Shown: piece after piece, positions 15,467 through 27,791 of the stretch
Layout of the letters: each line of letters opens with the position of its first letter
Position numbering within the stretch: the first letter of the stretch is position 1
Origin: Microbacterium keratanolyticum
GTDB lineage: Bacteria; Actinomycetota; Actinomycetes; Actinomycetales; Microbacteriaceae
Direction: 5' to 3'
DNA length: 64,000 nucleotides
Assembly (NCBI RefSeq): GCF_016907255.1
Contig: NZ_JAFBBQ010000001.1
Location: forward strand, 124,001 to 188,000
The notes under the pieces: model-generated
Told to the model about the DNA's origin: nothing
Database searches by the model: none
Seen by the model: the letters and a program-made list of their open reading frames with translations, nothing else
Program-made: the position numbers and the translations under genes

Positions 15467-16051
15467 CTACGGCACGTCGATGACGATCGTCGCGAGGCTA
15501 CGCGGGTCGTCGCGGCGGATGTGGCGCTCTTCCTGACGAGCCCAGCGCTCCCAGTGCGGCCGATACGTGTCGCCGTCACGAGTGAGAGCGCGCGTGCGAC
15601 GCACAGCATCCGGAGACTCCACCCACACCCGCACATCCGCGAGGCGTGCCGAACGAGGCGTGAGGATGCCGCTGCCCTCGACGATCAGTCCGCGATTCGG
15701 GTCGACCGCATGGCTCTCCGCGTACTCACCGGCCACCCAGTCGAACCGCTGCCACGTGCTGTGCAGACCACGTCCGTGTGGATGCAGGATCAGCTCGCGC
15801 GCACGCTCGGACCCTTCGTCGAGACCGTCCCAGCCTGGATAGATCGAATCGAGGGCGATCGTCTGCGCGGGGGCGAGCAGCGGCCACGATTCGGACAGAA
15901 GCCGCGCGATCGTCGTCTTTCCGGCGCCACTGCGCCCGTCGATCACGACGACGGCGTTGGAGGCAGAGACCTCCTCGACGGCCGCGCGCACACGCGCGAC
16001 ACCGACCTCGATCGCCTCCCGAACCGGGTCTCGACTACTTCTTGAGTGCAC
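15467..16051 (-). CDS. P-loop nucleoside/uridine-kinase-like ATPase
   Basis: About 194 aa with Walker A IDGRSGAGKTT near residue 37, an acidic Asp after the second strand (TIALDSIYPGWDGLD), and a late Arg-rich lid (RRTRALTRDGDTYRPHWERW). This matches small kinases annotated as 'uridine kinase-like' or 'AAA family ATPase'; the substrate is unknown. The start is uncertain. GTG 16051 overlaps the end of the GerW-like gene, so translation may be coupled. The frame also runs on further, but only antisense-like across that gene. It is convergent with the DUF2017 gene, 3 bases away. Confidence 0.75.
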   Translation of the reverse strand: MHSRSSRDPVREAIEVGVARVRAAVEEVSASNAVVVIDGRSGAGKTTIARLLSESWPLLAPAQTIALDSIYPGWDGLDEGSERARELILHPHGRGLHSTWQRFDWVAGEYAESHAVDPNRGLIVEGSGILTPRSARLADVRVWVESPDAVRRTRALTRDGDTYRPHWERWARQEERHIRRDDPRSLATIVIDVP

Positions 16052-16370
16052 GGATGATGCGCGCGAGCGCACGCCCAGTGACCCACACAAACGGCACAGC
16101 GACCGCCAGCAGCGAGACGAAGTTCGGCTCAAAGCGCAGGCCCTCTTCGCGACGGACATACACTCCCAGCGGAATCGCGACGCCGTATCCGCCCGCGCCT
16201 TCACCGCTGCCGGTGCCGTCCGGGCCTTCACCGCTGCCGCCACCGAAGCCCGAGACCGTCAGGGCGACGGGCGCGAATGCCGCACCATCCACCTCCTGGG
16301 TCTCGGCGTAGGCGCTCTTCACGCCGAAGGCTGCGGCATTCTTGCCAAGCTCAAGTGCAATATGAGGCAT
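16035..16370 (-). CDS. GerW/YtfJ-family protein
   Basis: 111 aa. The central glycine-rich run (VSGFGGGSGEGPDGTGSGEG), preceded by VDGAAFAPVALT and followed by IPLGVYVRREEGLRFEPN, follows the pattern of the spore YtfJ/GerW family, which is also widespread in non-sporulating actinobacteria. A C-terminal hydrophobic helix (FVSLLAVAVPFVWVTG) with a basic end could anchor it. Function unknown. ATG without a ribosome site; TAGCGT lies 6 nt upstream. Confidence 0.65.
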   Translation of the reverse strand: MPHIALELGKNAAAFGVKSAYAETQEVDGAAFAPVALTVSGFGGGSGEGPDGTGSGEGAGGYGVAIPLGVYVRREEGLRFEPNFVSLLAVAVPFVWVTGRALARIIRALKK

Positions 16371-16376
16371 GCCCCC

Positions 16377-16382
16377 ACGCTA
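16377..16382 (-). promoter_or_regulatory. -10 element of the GerW-like gene (leaderless)
   Basis: TAGCGT on the minus strand, 6 nt before the ATG at 16370. Confidence 0.5.
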
Positions 16383-16421
16383 ACCCACGGTGCGCCTCGC
16401 CGCTACGACGAGACACCATGA

Positions 16422-17675
16422 TCAGTCGAGACCGTGGGCTCTCGGATGCTGCGGGGCGCCACGCCCCTCCCCTGTTCCGACGTGCCGTGCGCGCGTGATC
16501 ATGCGTGCACCGAAGCGAGCGCGCGCATCGTCGAGCGCGCCCTCGATACGCCGCCATTCGGCATCGTCGTCCCAGAGCGCGCTCACGCCACCGGACTCGC
16601 GAAGTCGTTCCGCGCGCACGCCGATGAGCCGCACCGGGTCACGGCGATGCACATGCTCAAGCAGTCCCTGGGCGTGCTCTCCCATGCGCTGCCCCACAGA
16701 GGTGGGCTCACTGAGCGTCTGTGAGCGCGTCACCGTGGTGAAATCAGCAAAGCGCACCTTGATCGCGACAGCGCCCGCCTCCCAGCCTGCCCGCCGCAGG
16801 CGCGTCGCGACGCGGTCGGCGAGACGCAGCAGTTCCGAACGCAGGAACTCTCTGTCGTCCACGTCGTGATCGAAGGTCTCTTCGTGCCCGATGCTCTTCT
16901 CGACGCGGGTCGTCTCCACCTCACGCGCGTCTTCTCCTCGGGCAAGAGCCTGCAGTCGCACAGCGGATGCGGCGCCCACCGCACGTTCGAGCACGTCCGG
17001 AGCAGTCAGGCGGACATCGGCGATCGTGCGGATCCCCCGGGACTCGAGCGCTTCGGCGGCCTTGGGACCGACACCCCACATCGCACGCACCGGACGCGTG
17101 TCGAGGAAGCGCTGAGTCGCGGCCCCCGGAATGATAAGCAACCCGTCGGGTTTGGAGAGTGTCGACGCCATCTTGGCGACGTGCTTCGTGCTCGCGACAC
17201 CGACGCTGCACGTGATCCCGACCTCGCTCTGCACCCTTCTGCGAATCAGCTGAGCGATCTCGCCCGGCGACCCCCAGAGCCGGCGCACGCCCCGCACATC
17301 GAGGAATGCCTCGTCGATCGACAGTGGCTCGACGAGCGGGGTGATGGACTCGAAGATCTCCATGACGTTCGCGGAGATCTCTTGGTAGCGCGGAAAATTC
17401 GGGGGCACGATCTTCGCGTGCGGACACAGACGCAGGGCCTGGCCGACCGGCATCGCCGCCCGAACACCGAAACGGCGCGCCTCGTACGACGCGCTCGACA
17501 CGACCGATCGCCCGTCGGGAGCGCCGATGATCAGAGGAAGTCCGCGCAAAGAGGGGTCGTCGAGCACCTCCACAGCGGCATAGAACGCATCCATGTCGAC
17601 GTGGAGGATTCCCGTGTCGGTATCGTCCGCTCCCGGAGGCGAGACGATGCGCCCACTGCCGTCACCGCGTCCCAT
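16422..17675 (-). CDS. dinB: DNA polymerase IV (Y family)
   Basis: A 417-aa translesion polymerase. The palm has ILHVDMDAFYAAVE (catalytic Asp27, Asp29 region) and PLSIDEAFLDV (Asp-Glu pair). The finger stretch SSASYEARRFGVRAAMPVGQA carries the family YEAR. Thumb (GVGPKAAEALESRGIRTIADV) and little-finger domains follow to about residue 360. No clear clamp-binding motif stands out in the low-complexity C-terminus. GAGGAG lies about 7 bases before the ATG. No LexA box was recognised upstream. Confidence 0.93.
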   Translation of the reverse strand: MGRGDGSGRIVSPPGADDTDTGILHVDMDAFYAAVEVLDDPSLRGLPLIIGAPDGRSVVSSASYEARRFGVRAAMPVGQALRLCPHAKIVPPNFPRYQEISANVMEIFESITPLVEPLSIDEAFLDVRGVRRLWGSPGEIAQLIRRRVQSEVGITCSVGVASTKHVAKMASTLSKPDGLLIIPGAATQRFLDTRPVRAMWGVGPKAAEALESRGIRTIADVRLTAPDVLERAVGAASAVRLQALARGEDAREVETTRVEKSIGHEETFDHDVDDREFLRSELLRLADRVATRLRRAGWEAGAVAIKVRFADFTTVTRSQTLSEPTSVGQRMGEHAQGLLEHVHRRDPVRLIGVRAERLRESGGVSALWDDDAEWRRIEGALDDARARFGARMITRARHVGTGEGRGAPQHPRAHGLD

Positions 17676-17723
17676 GCATCCATTCTCCTCGGCCCCACCG
17701 ACATTGCGCCGCCCTCACGTGCA

Positions 17724-17799
17724 GAGACCCCGCTCCACCGCCGTATCCGGAGCTGCCGACATCAGCAGCTCCGGATACGAGCGGGGAGAACGGGGTCTC
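17724..17799. repeat. Large hairpin between dinB and gatB
   Basis: An outer 9-bp stem (17724-17732 with 17791-17799) encloses a perfect 14-bp inner stem (17743-17756 with 17765-17778, 8-nt loop). It lies 14 bases past the gatB stop codon and upstream of dinB. It has no T-run on either strand, so it may end gatCAB transcription without a U-tract. Confidence 0.75.
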
Positions 17800-17813
17800 G
17801 AAAGCAACAGCTC

Positions 17814-19328
17814 TTACTGCGCGGCACGCTCCAGGACCAGCTCACGGACGCGCGCGGCATCCGCCTGGCCCTTCATCGCCTTCATCACAGCGCCGATGAC
17901 GGCACCTGCGGCCTGCACCTTCCCGTCCTTGATCTTGGCGAGCACGTCGGGCTGGCTTGCGAGCGCCTCATCGATCGCCGCGATCAGCGCACCGTCGTCC
18001 GAGACGACCGCGAGACCGCGGGCGTCGACGACCTCCTGCGGCGTGCCCTCACCGGCGATGACGCCTTCGAGCACCTGGCGGGCGAGCTTGTCGGTCAGCG
18101 TTCCCGCGTCGACGAGGCCCTGCAGAGCGGCGACGTTCGCCGGGCTGATCAGGTCGGCAGCGGCCTTCTCCTGTGCGTTGGCGAGGCGGGTGATCTCACC
18201 CGTCCACCACTTGCGAGCTGCGGCAGGAGAAGTGCCCGCGGCGATGGTCGCCTCGACCTCGTCGAGCAGACCGCCGTTGCGGACATCCTGGAATTCGAGA
18301 TCAGTGAACCCCCAGTCCGCCTTCAGCCGGCGACGACGAGCGATCGGCTGCTCCGGCAGAGCCGCACGCAGCTCTTCGACCAACTCACGCGACGGCTGCA
18401 CGGGGAGCAGGTCGGGCTCCGGGAAGTAGCGGTAGTCATCGGCATCCGACTTCGGGCGACCCGGCGAGGTCGTGCCCGTGTCTTCGTGCCAGTGACGGGT
18501 CTCCTGCGTGATCGTTCCGCCGTCGGCGAGGATCTGCGCCTGGCGCTGGATCTCGTAGCGCACGGCGCGCTCGACCGAGCGCATCGAGTTGACGTTCTTC
18601 GTCTCGGTGCGGGTGCCGAGCTTCTCGTCTCCTCGGCGACGCAGCGACACGTTCGCATCGCAGCGCAGGTTACCGCGCTCCAGACGAGCCTCCGAGATGC
18701 CGAGGCCGCGCACGATGTCGCGGATCGCGGCGACGTAGGCCTTGGCGTACTCGGGCGCGCGGTGCTCGGCGCCGAAGATGACCTTCGTCACGATCTCGAC
18801 GAGCGGCACACCGGCACGGTTGTAGTCGACGAGCGAGTACTCCGCCCCCTGGATGCGACCGGTGGCCCCACCCATGTGAGTGAGCTTGCCCGCGTCTTCT
18901 TCCATGTGTGCACGCTCGACGGGGATGGTCACGAGCGTGCCGTCCTCGAGCTCAACCTCGACAGACCCCTCGAAGGCGATCGGCTCGTCGTACTGAGAGA
19001 TCTGATAGTTCTTGCCCAGGTCCGGGTAGAAGTAGTTCTTGCGCGCGAAGCGGCTCGACTCGGCGATCTCGCAGCCCAGTGCGAGACCGAGGCTGATCGA
19101 CGAGCGCACGGCCGTCTCATTGACGACGGGGAGTGAGCCGGGCAGGCCCATGTCGACGGGCGCGATCAGCGTGTTCGGCTCGGCCGCGTGGTACTTCTCA
19201 TTGGCCGGGTTGGGGGCATCCGAGAACATCTTGGTCTCGGTGTTGAGCTCGACATGCACCTCGAAGCCGAGCACGGGCTCGAACAGCTCAAGGGCCTTGT
19301 CGTAGTCCATCAGCTTGACGGCGGCCAT
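17814..19328 (-). CDS. gatB: Aspartyl/glutamyl-tRNA amidotransferase subunit B
   Basis: 504 aa. GatB binds misacylated Glu-tRNA(Gln)/Asp-tRNA(Asn), phosphorylates the acyl group and receives ammonia from GatA. Family blocks: [10 protein letters not shown] near the start, [35 protein letters not shown] (several pieces), [45 protein letters not shown]. The helical YqeY-like tail domain (residues about 350-504) recognises the tRNA elbow. The ATG overlaps the gatA stop by 1-4 bases, giving strict 1:1 translation. Confidence 0.96.
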   Translation of the reverse strand: MAAVKLMDYDKALELFEPVLGFEVHVELNTETKMFSDAPNPANEKYHAAEPNTLIAPVDMGLPGSLPVVNETAVRSSISLGLALGCEIAESSRFARKNYFYPDLGKNYQISQYDEPIAFEGSVEVELEDGTLVTIPVERAHMEEDAGKLTHMGGATGRIQGAEYSLVDYNRAGVPLVEIVTKVIFGAEHRAPEYAKAYVAAIRDIVRGLGISEARLERGNLRCDANVSLRRRGDEKLGTRTETKNVNSMRSVERAVRYEIQRQAQILADGGTITQETRHWHEDTGTTSPGRPKSDADDYRYFPEPDLLPVQPSRELVEELRAALPEQPIARRRRLKADWGFTDLEFQDVRNGGLLDEVEATIAAGTSPAAARKWWTGEITRLANAQEKAAADLISPANVAALQGLVDAGTLTDKLARQVLEGVIAGEGTPQEVVDARGLAVVSDDGALIAAIDEALASQPDVLAKIKDGKVQAAGAVIGAVMKAMKGQADAARVRELVLERAAQ

Positions 19329-20845
19329 CAGCGCTTTCCTCCCAGGAGCTCGGGGGCACGGTTCAGCAGTGGTCCACCCCAGGCGTCTTCGAGCACCGTC
19401 TCCAGAGCAGCGCCGACGCGGTAGAGGCGTGCATCTTCACGCGCAGGTGCAAGGAACTGGATGCCGACGGGCAGACCGTCATCGGATGCGAGACCCGACG
19501 GGATCGAGATGCCGGGGACGCCCGCGAGGTTCGCGGGGATCGTCGTGACATCGTTGAGGTACATCTGCAGCGGGTCGTCGAGACGCTCGCCAAGACGGAA
19601 CGCCGTGGTCGGCGCCGTCGGTGTCGCGATGACGTCCACCTGCGCGAAGGCGTTCGCGAAGTCCTGCTGGATCAGCGTGCGCACCTTCTGGGCGCTGCCG
19701 TAGTAGGCGTCGTAGTAGCCCGCAGACAGTGCGTAGGTGCCGAGGATGATGCGGCGCTTGACCTCGGGACCGAAGCCCGCGTCGCGCGTCGCCGACATGA
19801 CGTCTTCCACGGTCGGGGTGCCGTCGGGCGTGACGCGGAGACCGAAGCGCACCGAGTCGAACTTCGCCAGGTTGCTGGATGCCTCAGCCGGAAGGATCAG
19901 ATAGTAGGCGGCGACCCCGTACTCGAAGTTCGGGGCTGAGATCTCGACGATCTCTGCGCCCTGCGCCTCCATCTTCGCGAGCGCGTCACGGAACGATGCG
20001 GCCACACCGGGCTGGAAACCCGAATCGGGCAGTTCGCGGATGACGCCGACCTTGAGTCCCTTGAGCACGTCGCCCCGTGCGCCCTCGCGGGCGGCGGCGG
20101 CGAACGACGGCCACGCGTCCGGGATCGACGTGGAATCCTTGGGGTCGTGCCCACCGATGATGTCGTGCAGCAGACCGGCGTCGAGCACCGTGCGGGTGAC
20201 GGGACCGACCTGGTCGAGGCTGGAGGCGAGCGCGATCGAGCCGTAGCGGCTGACACCGCCATAGGTGGGCTTGACGCCCACGGTGCCGGTCACGTGCGCG
20301 GGCTGGCGGATCGATCCGCCCGTGTCAGATCCGAGCGCGAGGGGCGCCTCGAACGCGGCGACGGCCGCAGCCGATCCACCACCGGAACCGCCCGGGATGC
20401 GGTCGAGGTCCCAGGGGTTGTGCGTCGGACCGTAGGCCGAGAACTCCGTCGACGATCCCATCGCGAACTCGTCCATGTTCGTCTTGCCGAGCGGCACGAG
20501 GCCGGCAGCGCGCGCACGGGCGACGACGGTCGCATCGAACGGCGACATGTATCCCTCAAGGATCTTCGAGCCGCTGGTCGAGGGCTGATCGGTCGTGACG
20601 AGCACGTCCTTGATCGCGATCGGGACGCCAGCGACCGGGCCGAGCTCTTCGCCCGCGGCTCGACGACGATCGACATCGGCAGCAGCCGCGAGCGCACCCT
20701 CGTGCACGTGCAGGAAGGCGTTGACCTGAGGCTCGACGGCGGCGATGCGGTCGAGGTGCGCCTGTGTGGCCTCGACACTCGAGACCTCGCCGGCGGAAAG
20801 CTTCTCGGCCAGCTCTGCAGCTGACCAGCGGATGATGTCGCTCAC
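19328..20845 (-). CDS. gatA: Aspartyl/glutamyl-tRNA amidotransferase subunit A
   Basis: A 505-aa amidase-signature enzyme that releases ammonia from glutamine for transamidation. The Ser-cisSer-Lys triad is visible: Lys in PIAIKDV, the cis-Ser in [11 protein letters not shown] and the nucleophile in [12 protein letters not shown]. It overlaps gatC by 4 bp (start) and gatB (end). The full-length operon order gatC-gatA-gatB is the usual bacterial one. Confidence 0.97.
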   Translation of the reverse strand: MSDIIRWSAAELAEKLSAGEVSSVEATQAHLDRIAAVEPQVNAFLHVHEGALAAAADVDRRRAAGEELGPVAGVPIAIKDVLVTTDQPSTSGSKILEGYMSPFDATVVARARAAGLVPLGKTNMDEFAMGSSTEFSAYGPTHNPWDLDRIPGGSGGGSAAAVAAFEAPLALGSDTGGSIRQPAHVTGTVGVKPTYGGVSRYGSIALASSLDQVGPVTRTVLDAGLLHDIIGGHDPKDSTSIPDAWPSFAAAAREGARGDVLKGLKVGVIRELPDSGFQPGVAASFRDALAKMEAQGAEIVEISAPNFEYGVAAYYLILPAEASSNLAKFDSVRFGLRVTPDGTPTVEDVMSATRDAGFGPEVKRRIILGTYALSAGYYDAYYGSAQKVRTLIQQDFANAFAQVDVIATPTAPTTAFRLGERLDDPLQMYLNDVTTIPANLAGVPGISIPSGLASDDGLPVGIQFLAPAREDARLYRVGAALETVLEDAWGGPLLNRAPELLGGKR

Positions 20846-21141
20846 TGCTCTTCTCCCAGAATCGCGGTCACGCGGAAGCGCCCGTCTGCCGAGTCCGGCG
20901 CGTTCTGCAGCGCCTGCTCCGGGGTCAGCGGCTGGCCGACCACATCGGGGCGGAAGACGTTCTGCATGGGGATCGGGTGGCTCGTCGCAACGACGTCAGC
21001 GGTCGCGACCTCAGACACCTTGGCGATGTTGTCGACGATCGCGTCGAGCTGCCCGGTGAGCTGAGTCACCTCCGCATCGTCGAGCTGGATACGCGCGAGC
21101 ACGCCGAGATGACGCACGAGTTCAGGGGTGATTTCAGACAC
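20842..21141 (-). CDS. gatC: Aspartyl/glutamyl-tRNA amidotransferase subunit C
   Basis: 99 aa, the belt subunit that wraps GatA and GatB. Typical start [22 protein letters not shown], helix-rich N-terminus, then the extended segment [30 protein letters not shown] and the final [12 protein letters not shown] start without a ribosome site; TAGACT lies 6 nt upstream. First gene of gatCAB. Confidence 0.95.
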   Translation of the reverse strand: MSEITPELVRHLGVLARIQLDDAEVTQLTGQLDAIVDNIAKVSEVATADVVATSHPIPMQNVFRPDVVGQPLTPEQALQNAPDSADGRFRVTAILGEEQ

Positions 21142-21147
21142 CGCCCC

Positions 21148-21153
21148 AGTCTA
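21148..21153 (-). promoter_or_regulatory. -10 element of gatCAB (leaderless)
   Basis: TAGACT on the minus strand, 6 nt before the GTG at 21141. It shares a 54-bp spacer with the fadD promoter. Confidence 0.6.
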
Positions 21154-21183
21154 CTCAGCGCACGTGCTCCTCCTGTCGCGGAA

Positions 21184-21189
21184 TAGGCT
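21184..21189 (+). promoter_or_regulatory. -10 element of fadD (leaderless)
   Basis: TAGGCT, 6 nt before the ATG at 21196; no ribosome site. Confidence 0.6.
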
Positions 21190-21195
21190 GGTCAC

Positions 21196-22899
21196 ATGAC
21201 GACGACGTACGACCCGCCTCGCCCCTGGATCGCCAGCTACGCGGCGGGTGTGCCCTCGGATCTCGCCGAGGTGACCGGCTCACTGATCGACATCGTCGAC
21301 GCCTCGGTGCGCGACTATCCGGATGCTCCGGCGTTGGAGTTCTTCGGTCGGACGACGAGCTACCGGGACATGCAGGAGGCCATCGACCGCGCGGCCGCCG
21401 GTCTTCGTGATCGCGGTGTGCGCGCTGGCGACCCCGTCGCGATCGTGCTGCCCAACTGCCCCCAGCACATCATCGCGTTCTATGCCGTCCTCCGGCTGGG
21501 CGCCGTCGTCGTCGAGCACAACCCGCTCTACACCCCCCGCGAGCTGCGCAAGCAGTTCGAAGACCACGGCGCGACGCACGCGATCGTGTGGAGCAAGGTC
21601 GTCGAGACCGTGCAGGAATTCCCCGATGACCTCGCGGTGCGCAACCTCATCTCCGTCGACGTCACCCGCGCGATGCCCTTCGCGACGCGCGTCGCGCTCC
21701 GACTCCCCATCGCAAAGGCCCGCGAGTCCCGCGCCGCGCTGACGACCGCCGTGCGCGACGCCACATCGTGGGAGACGCTCCTCGCGTCCGAGCCGCTCCC
21801 CGCCTCGCATCCGCGTCCGCAGACAGACGACCTCGCGATCATCCAGTACACCTCGGGAACCACCGGCACCCCCAAGGGCGCGTCGCTGACACACCGCAAC
21901 CTGCTCGCCAATGCCGCGCAAGCGCAAGCCTGGGTTCCCTCGATCACGCGGGGGAACGGATGCGTCGTCTACGCCGTACTCCCCATGTTCCACGCCTACG
22001 GGCTGACCCTGTGCCTCACCTTCGCCATGTCCATGGGCGCCCGTCTCGTGCTGTTCCCGAAGTTCGACCCTGATCTGGTGCTTGCCGTCATGAAGAAGCA
22101 TCCGGCCACCTTCCTGCCGCTCGTGCCGCCGATCGCCGATCGTCTGCTCGCCGCAGCGAAGGAGAAGGGTGTGTCACTCGCGGGCACCGAGGTCGCAATC
22201 TCCGGAGCGATGGCACTGCCGCACGAACTCGTCGTTCCGTTCGAGAAGGCCTCCGGAGGGTTCCTCGTCGAGGGCTACGGACTCAGCGAGTGCTCCCCCG
22301 TGCTCATGGCCAACCCGGTCGCCGACAACCGCGTGCCGGGAACCGTCGGTCTTCCCCTGCCCGGCACGGAATGTCGGGTCGTCGACCCGGAGAACCCCGC
22401 CGTCGATGTCGAGCCGGGATCTGCGGGCGAACTCATCGTGCGTGGACCGCAGGTGTTCTCCGGCTACTACGGCAAGCCGGAGGAGACCGAAGCGGTCTTC
22501 GTCGACGGCTGGTATCGCACCGGCGACATCGTCACGATCGACGACGCCGGCTTCGTGCGGATCGTCGATCGCATCAAGGAGCTCATCATCACGGGCGGCT
22601 TCAACGTGGCTCCGACCGAGGTCGAGAACGCCCTGCGCCAGCACCCTCAGGTGATCGATGCCGCCGTCGTCGGCCTGCCGAGCGAGCATTCCGGCGAGGA
22701 GGTCGTCGCCGCGATCGTCGTCGAATCCGGCGCGGACATTGATGTCGAGGCGATCCGTGAGTTCGCCCGTGGCATCCTGACGCCCTACAAGGTCCCGCGC
22801 CGTCTCTTCGTCGTCGACGAGCTGCCCAAATCCCTCATCGGGAAGGTGCTGCGTCGACAGGTTCGCGAGCGCCTGCTCGCCCTCACGACCGGTTCCTGA
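21196..22899 (+). CDS. fadD: Long-chain fatty-acid-CoA ligase
   Basis: A 567-aa AMP-forming acyl-CoA synthetase. P-loop-like A3 motif YTSGTTGTPKG, then the A5 motif (EGYGLSECSPV), A7 (GWYRTGDI), A8 (DRIKELIITGGFNVAPTEVEN) and the catalytic Lys near the end (KSLIGKVLRRQ). The overall pattern fits medium/long-chain FadD enzymes; the chain length is not readable. It acts in the cytoplasm or at the membrane face, feeding fatty acids to beta-oxidation or lipid synthesis. It is probably transcribed as a leaderless message and is divergent from gatCAB. Confidence 0.9.
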   Translation: MTTTYDPPRPWIASYAAGVPSDLAEVTGSLIDIVDASVRDYPDAPALEFFGRTTSYRDMQEAIDRAAAGLRDRGVRAGDPVAIVLPNCPQHIIAFYAVLRLGAVVVEHNPLYTPRELRKQFEDHGATHAIVWSKVVETVQEFPDDLAVRNLISVDVTRAMPFATRVALRLPIAKARESRAALTTAVRDATSWETLLASEPLPASHPRPQTDDLAIIQYTSGTTGTPKGASLTHRNLLANAAQAQAWVPSITRGNGCVVYAVLPMFHAYGLTLCLTFAMSMGARLVLFPKFDPDLVLAVMKKHPATFLPLVPPIADRLLAAAKEKGVSLAGTEVAISGAMALPHELVVPFEKASGGFLVEGYGLSECSPVLMANPVADNRVPGTVGLPLPGTECRVVDPENPAVDVEPGSAGELIVRGPQVFSGYYGKPEETEAVFVDGWYRTGDIVTIDDAGFVRIVDRIKELIITGGFNVAPTEVENALRQHPQVIDAAVVGLPSEHSGEEVVAAIVVESGADIDVEAIREFARGILTPYKVPRRLFVVDELPKSLIGKVLRRQVRERLLALTTGS

Positions 22900-22932
22900 C
22901 CGCACGGACAGCAGAGAGGGTCTTCGGAGCGC

Positions 22933-22938
22933 TACCCT
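22933..22938 (+). promoter_or_regulatory. -10 element of the DEAD helicase gene (leaderless)
   Basis: TACCCT, 6 nt before the GTG at 22945. Confidence 0.55.
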
Positions 22939-22944
22939 TGGGAA

Positions 22945-24810
22945 GTGACCCCTGAAGATGCAGTGCAGACCGAAGACCCCTCGGTGACCCCCGTGACCCC
23001 CGGATTCGAGGAGCTCGGCATCACCGGGTCTGTCCTCAAGGCCATTCGCGATCTCGGCTACGAGACGCCATCGCCCATCCAGGCGGCGACCATCCCGACG
23101 CTCCTGTCCGGCCGCGATGTCGTGGGCATGGCGCAGACCGGAACCGGCAAGACCGCAGCGTTCGCGCTGCCTGTCCTCGAGCGTCTCGACGTCTCGCAGA
23201 AGACGCCGCAGGCCCTCGTCCTCGCTCCCACGCGTGAGCTCGCCCTCCAGGTCTCGGAGGCGTTCGAGGCCTACGCGACCCACATGCGCGGTGTGCATCT
23301 GCTGCCCGTGTACGGCGGCCAGGGATACGGCGTCCAGCTGTCGGCGCTCCGCCGCGGCGTGCACGTGATCGTCGGCACGCCCGGACGCATCATGGACCAC
23401 CTCGCCAAGGGCACCCTCGATCTGTCCGAGCTCAAGTACCTCGTGCTGGACGAGGCCGACGAGATGCTCAAGATGGGCTTTGCGGAAGACGTCGAGCAGA
23501 TCCTCGCCCAGACGCCCGTCGAGAAGCAGGTCGCCCTCTTCTCCGCGACGATGCCGCCGCAGATCCGCCGGCTCGCGCAGCAGTACCTGCGTGACCCGGA
23601 AGAGATCACGATCAAATCCAAGACCGCGACGAACACGAACATCACCCAGCGCTACCTCGTGGTGTCGTACGCGCAGAAGGTCGATGCGCTCACCCGCATC
23701 CTCGAGGTCGAGAACTTCGACGGCATGATCGTCTTCGTTCGCACCAAGAACGAGACCGAGACGCTCGCCGAGAAGCTGCGCGCCCGTGGCTACTCTGCAG
23801 CCGCCATCAACGGCGACGTCCCGCAGGTCCAGCGCGAACGCAGTGTCAACCAGCTCAAGGACGGCAAGCTCGACATCCTCGTCGCCACTGATGTCGCCGC
23901 TCGCGGTCTCGACGTCGAGCGCATCAGCCACGTCGTCAACTTCGACATCCCCACCGACACCGAGTCCTACGTGCACCGCATCGGCCGCACCGGGCGCGCC
24001 GGGCGCACGGGTGACGCGATCAGCTTCATCACGCCGCGCGAGCGCTACCTCCTGAAGCACATCGAAAAGGCCACACGCCAGCAGCCGACACAGATGCAGC
24101 TGCCGAGCACAGAAGACGTCAACACGACCCGCCTCGCGCGCTTCGACGACGCGATCACCACAGCGCTCGCTGAGACGGCACGCATCGAGAAGTTCCGCGA
24201 TGTCATCGCCCACTACGTGCGCAACCACGACGTGCCCGAGGCCGACGTGGCCGCTGCCCTCGCGGTCGTCGCACAGGGCGACAAGCCGTTGCTCCTCGAC
24301 CCGGCGGACGACCCGCTTGCCCGCGCGGTGGAGTTCGACAACCGTCCGCCGCGTGAACGCAACGACCGCGGGGACCGCGGAACGCGTGAGCCGCGCACCG
24401 AGCGTCGCGGACGTGGCGACTACACCGCGTACCGCATCGAGGTCGGTCGTCGTCACCGCGTCGAGCCGCGCCAGATCGTCGGGGCACTCGCGAACGAGGG
24501 CGGCCTCGGGCGTGACGACTTCGGAGCGATCAACATCCGCCCGGACTTCTCCGTGGTGGAGCTTCCGACCAACATGGATCCTGCGGTCCTCGACAAGCTG
24601 CGCGACACCCGCATCTCGGGTCGACTCATCGAGATCAAGCCCGACCGCGGACCCGGCGCACGTCGCAGCGGTGGCCGCGAGGGAAGCTACCGTGACGGCG
24701 ATCGCGGCGGTGACCGATACGGCGAACGTCGTGAGCGCCCGCGCTACGACCGTCCCTCGCGTGACGGCGGCGACGACCGCCCGGCACGCAAGCCGCGCCA
24801 CAAGTACTGA
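22945..24810 (+). CDS. deaD: DEAD-box RNA helicase with DbpA-type RNA-binding domain
   Basis: 621 aa. All helicase motifs are present in order: Q motif (SPIQAATIP), AQTGTGKT, PTRELA, TPGR, LDEADEM, SAT, IVFVRTKNE, ARGLDV, HRIGRTGR. Residues about 490-570 (YRIEVGRRHRVEPRQIVGALAN, INIRPDFSVVELP) form a DbpA-like RNA-binding domain, and an Arg/Gly/Asp-rich tail follows. The set matches DeaD/CsdA enzymes that unwind rRNA and structured mRNA during ribosome assembly and cold adaptation. GTG start on a leaderless layout; a bidirectional terminator follows. Confidence 0.93.
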   Translation: MTPEDAVQTEDPSVTPVTPGFEELGITGSVLKAIRDLGYETPSPIQAATIPTLLSGRDVVGMAQTGTGKTAAFALPVLERLDVSQKTPQALVLAPTRELALQVSEAFEAYATHMRGVHLLPVYGGQGYGVQLSALRRGVHVIVGTPGRIMDHLAKGTLDLSELKYLVLDEADEMLKMGFAEDVEQILAQTPVEKQVALFSATMPPQIRRLAQQYLRDPEEITIKSKTATNTNITQRYLVVSYAQKVDALTRILEVENFDGMIVFVRTKNETETLAEKLRARGYSAAAINGDVPQVQRERSVNQLKDGKLDILVATDVAARGLDVERISHVVNFDIPTDTESYVHRIGRTGRAGRTGDAISFITPRERYLLKHIEKATRQQPTQMQLPSTEDVNTTRLARFDDAITTALAETARIEKFRDVIAHYVRNHDVPEADVAAALAVVAQGDKPLLLDPADDPLARAVEFDNRPPRERNDRGDRGTREPRTERRGRGDYTAYRIEVGRRHRVEPRQIVGALANEGGLGRDDFGAINIRPDFSVVELPTNMDPAVLDKLRDTRISGRLIEIKPDRGPGARRSGGREGSYRDGDRGGDRYGERRERPRYDRPSRDGGDDRPARKPRHKY

Positions 24811-24839
24811 CTCCCCCGGTCCCCGCGCGGACAAGGAGT

Positions 24840-24874
24840 GAGGGCCGCACCGATCCGGTGCGGCCCTCATTCCT

Positions 24875-24875
<1 letters not shown>
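24840..24875. terminator. Terminator between deaD and a small kinase gene
   Basis: A perfect 13-bp GC-rich stem (24840-24852 with 24856-24868) with a 3-nt loop, then ATTCCTT. It ends deaD on the plus strand and, being symmetric, may also serve the convergent minus-strand gene, whose stop codon starts at 24875. Confidence 0.8.
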
Positions 24876-27731
<2,856 letters not shown>

Positions 27732-27779
27732 CGAGCGGGCTCCGACATCGCCAGGGCGCCGCAGGCGCCCTCCGCCGCA

Positions 27780-27785
27780 TACAGT
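27780..27785 (+). promoter_or_regulatory. -10 element of the phosphotransferase gene (leaderless)
   Basis: TACAGT, 6 nt before the GTG at 27792. Confidence 0.5.
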
Positions 27786-27791
27786 GGCATC

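Noticed and set aside
16866..19136. A 756-codon plus-strand frame across dinB and gatB
   Set aside because: Antisense to dinB and gatB, running through the intergenic hairpin; no coding features.
22174..24870. An 898-codon minus-strand frame across fadD and deaD
   Set aside because: Antisense shadow of two clear genes; no start signal and no domain in the translation.
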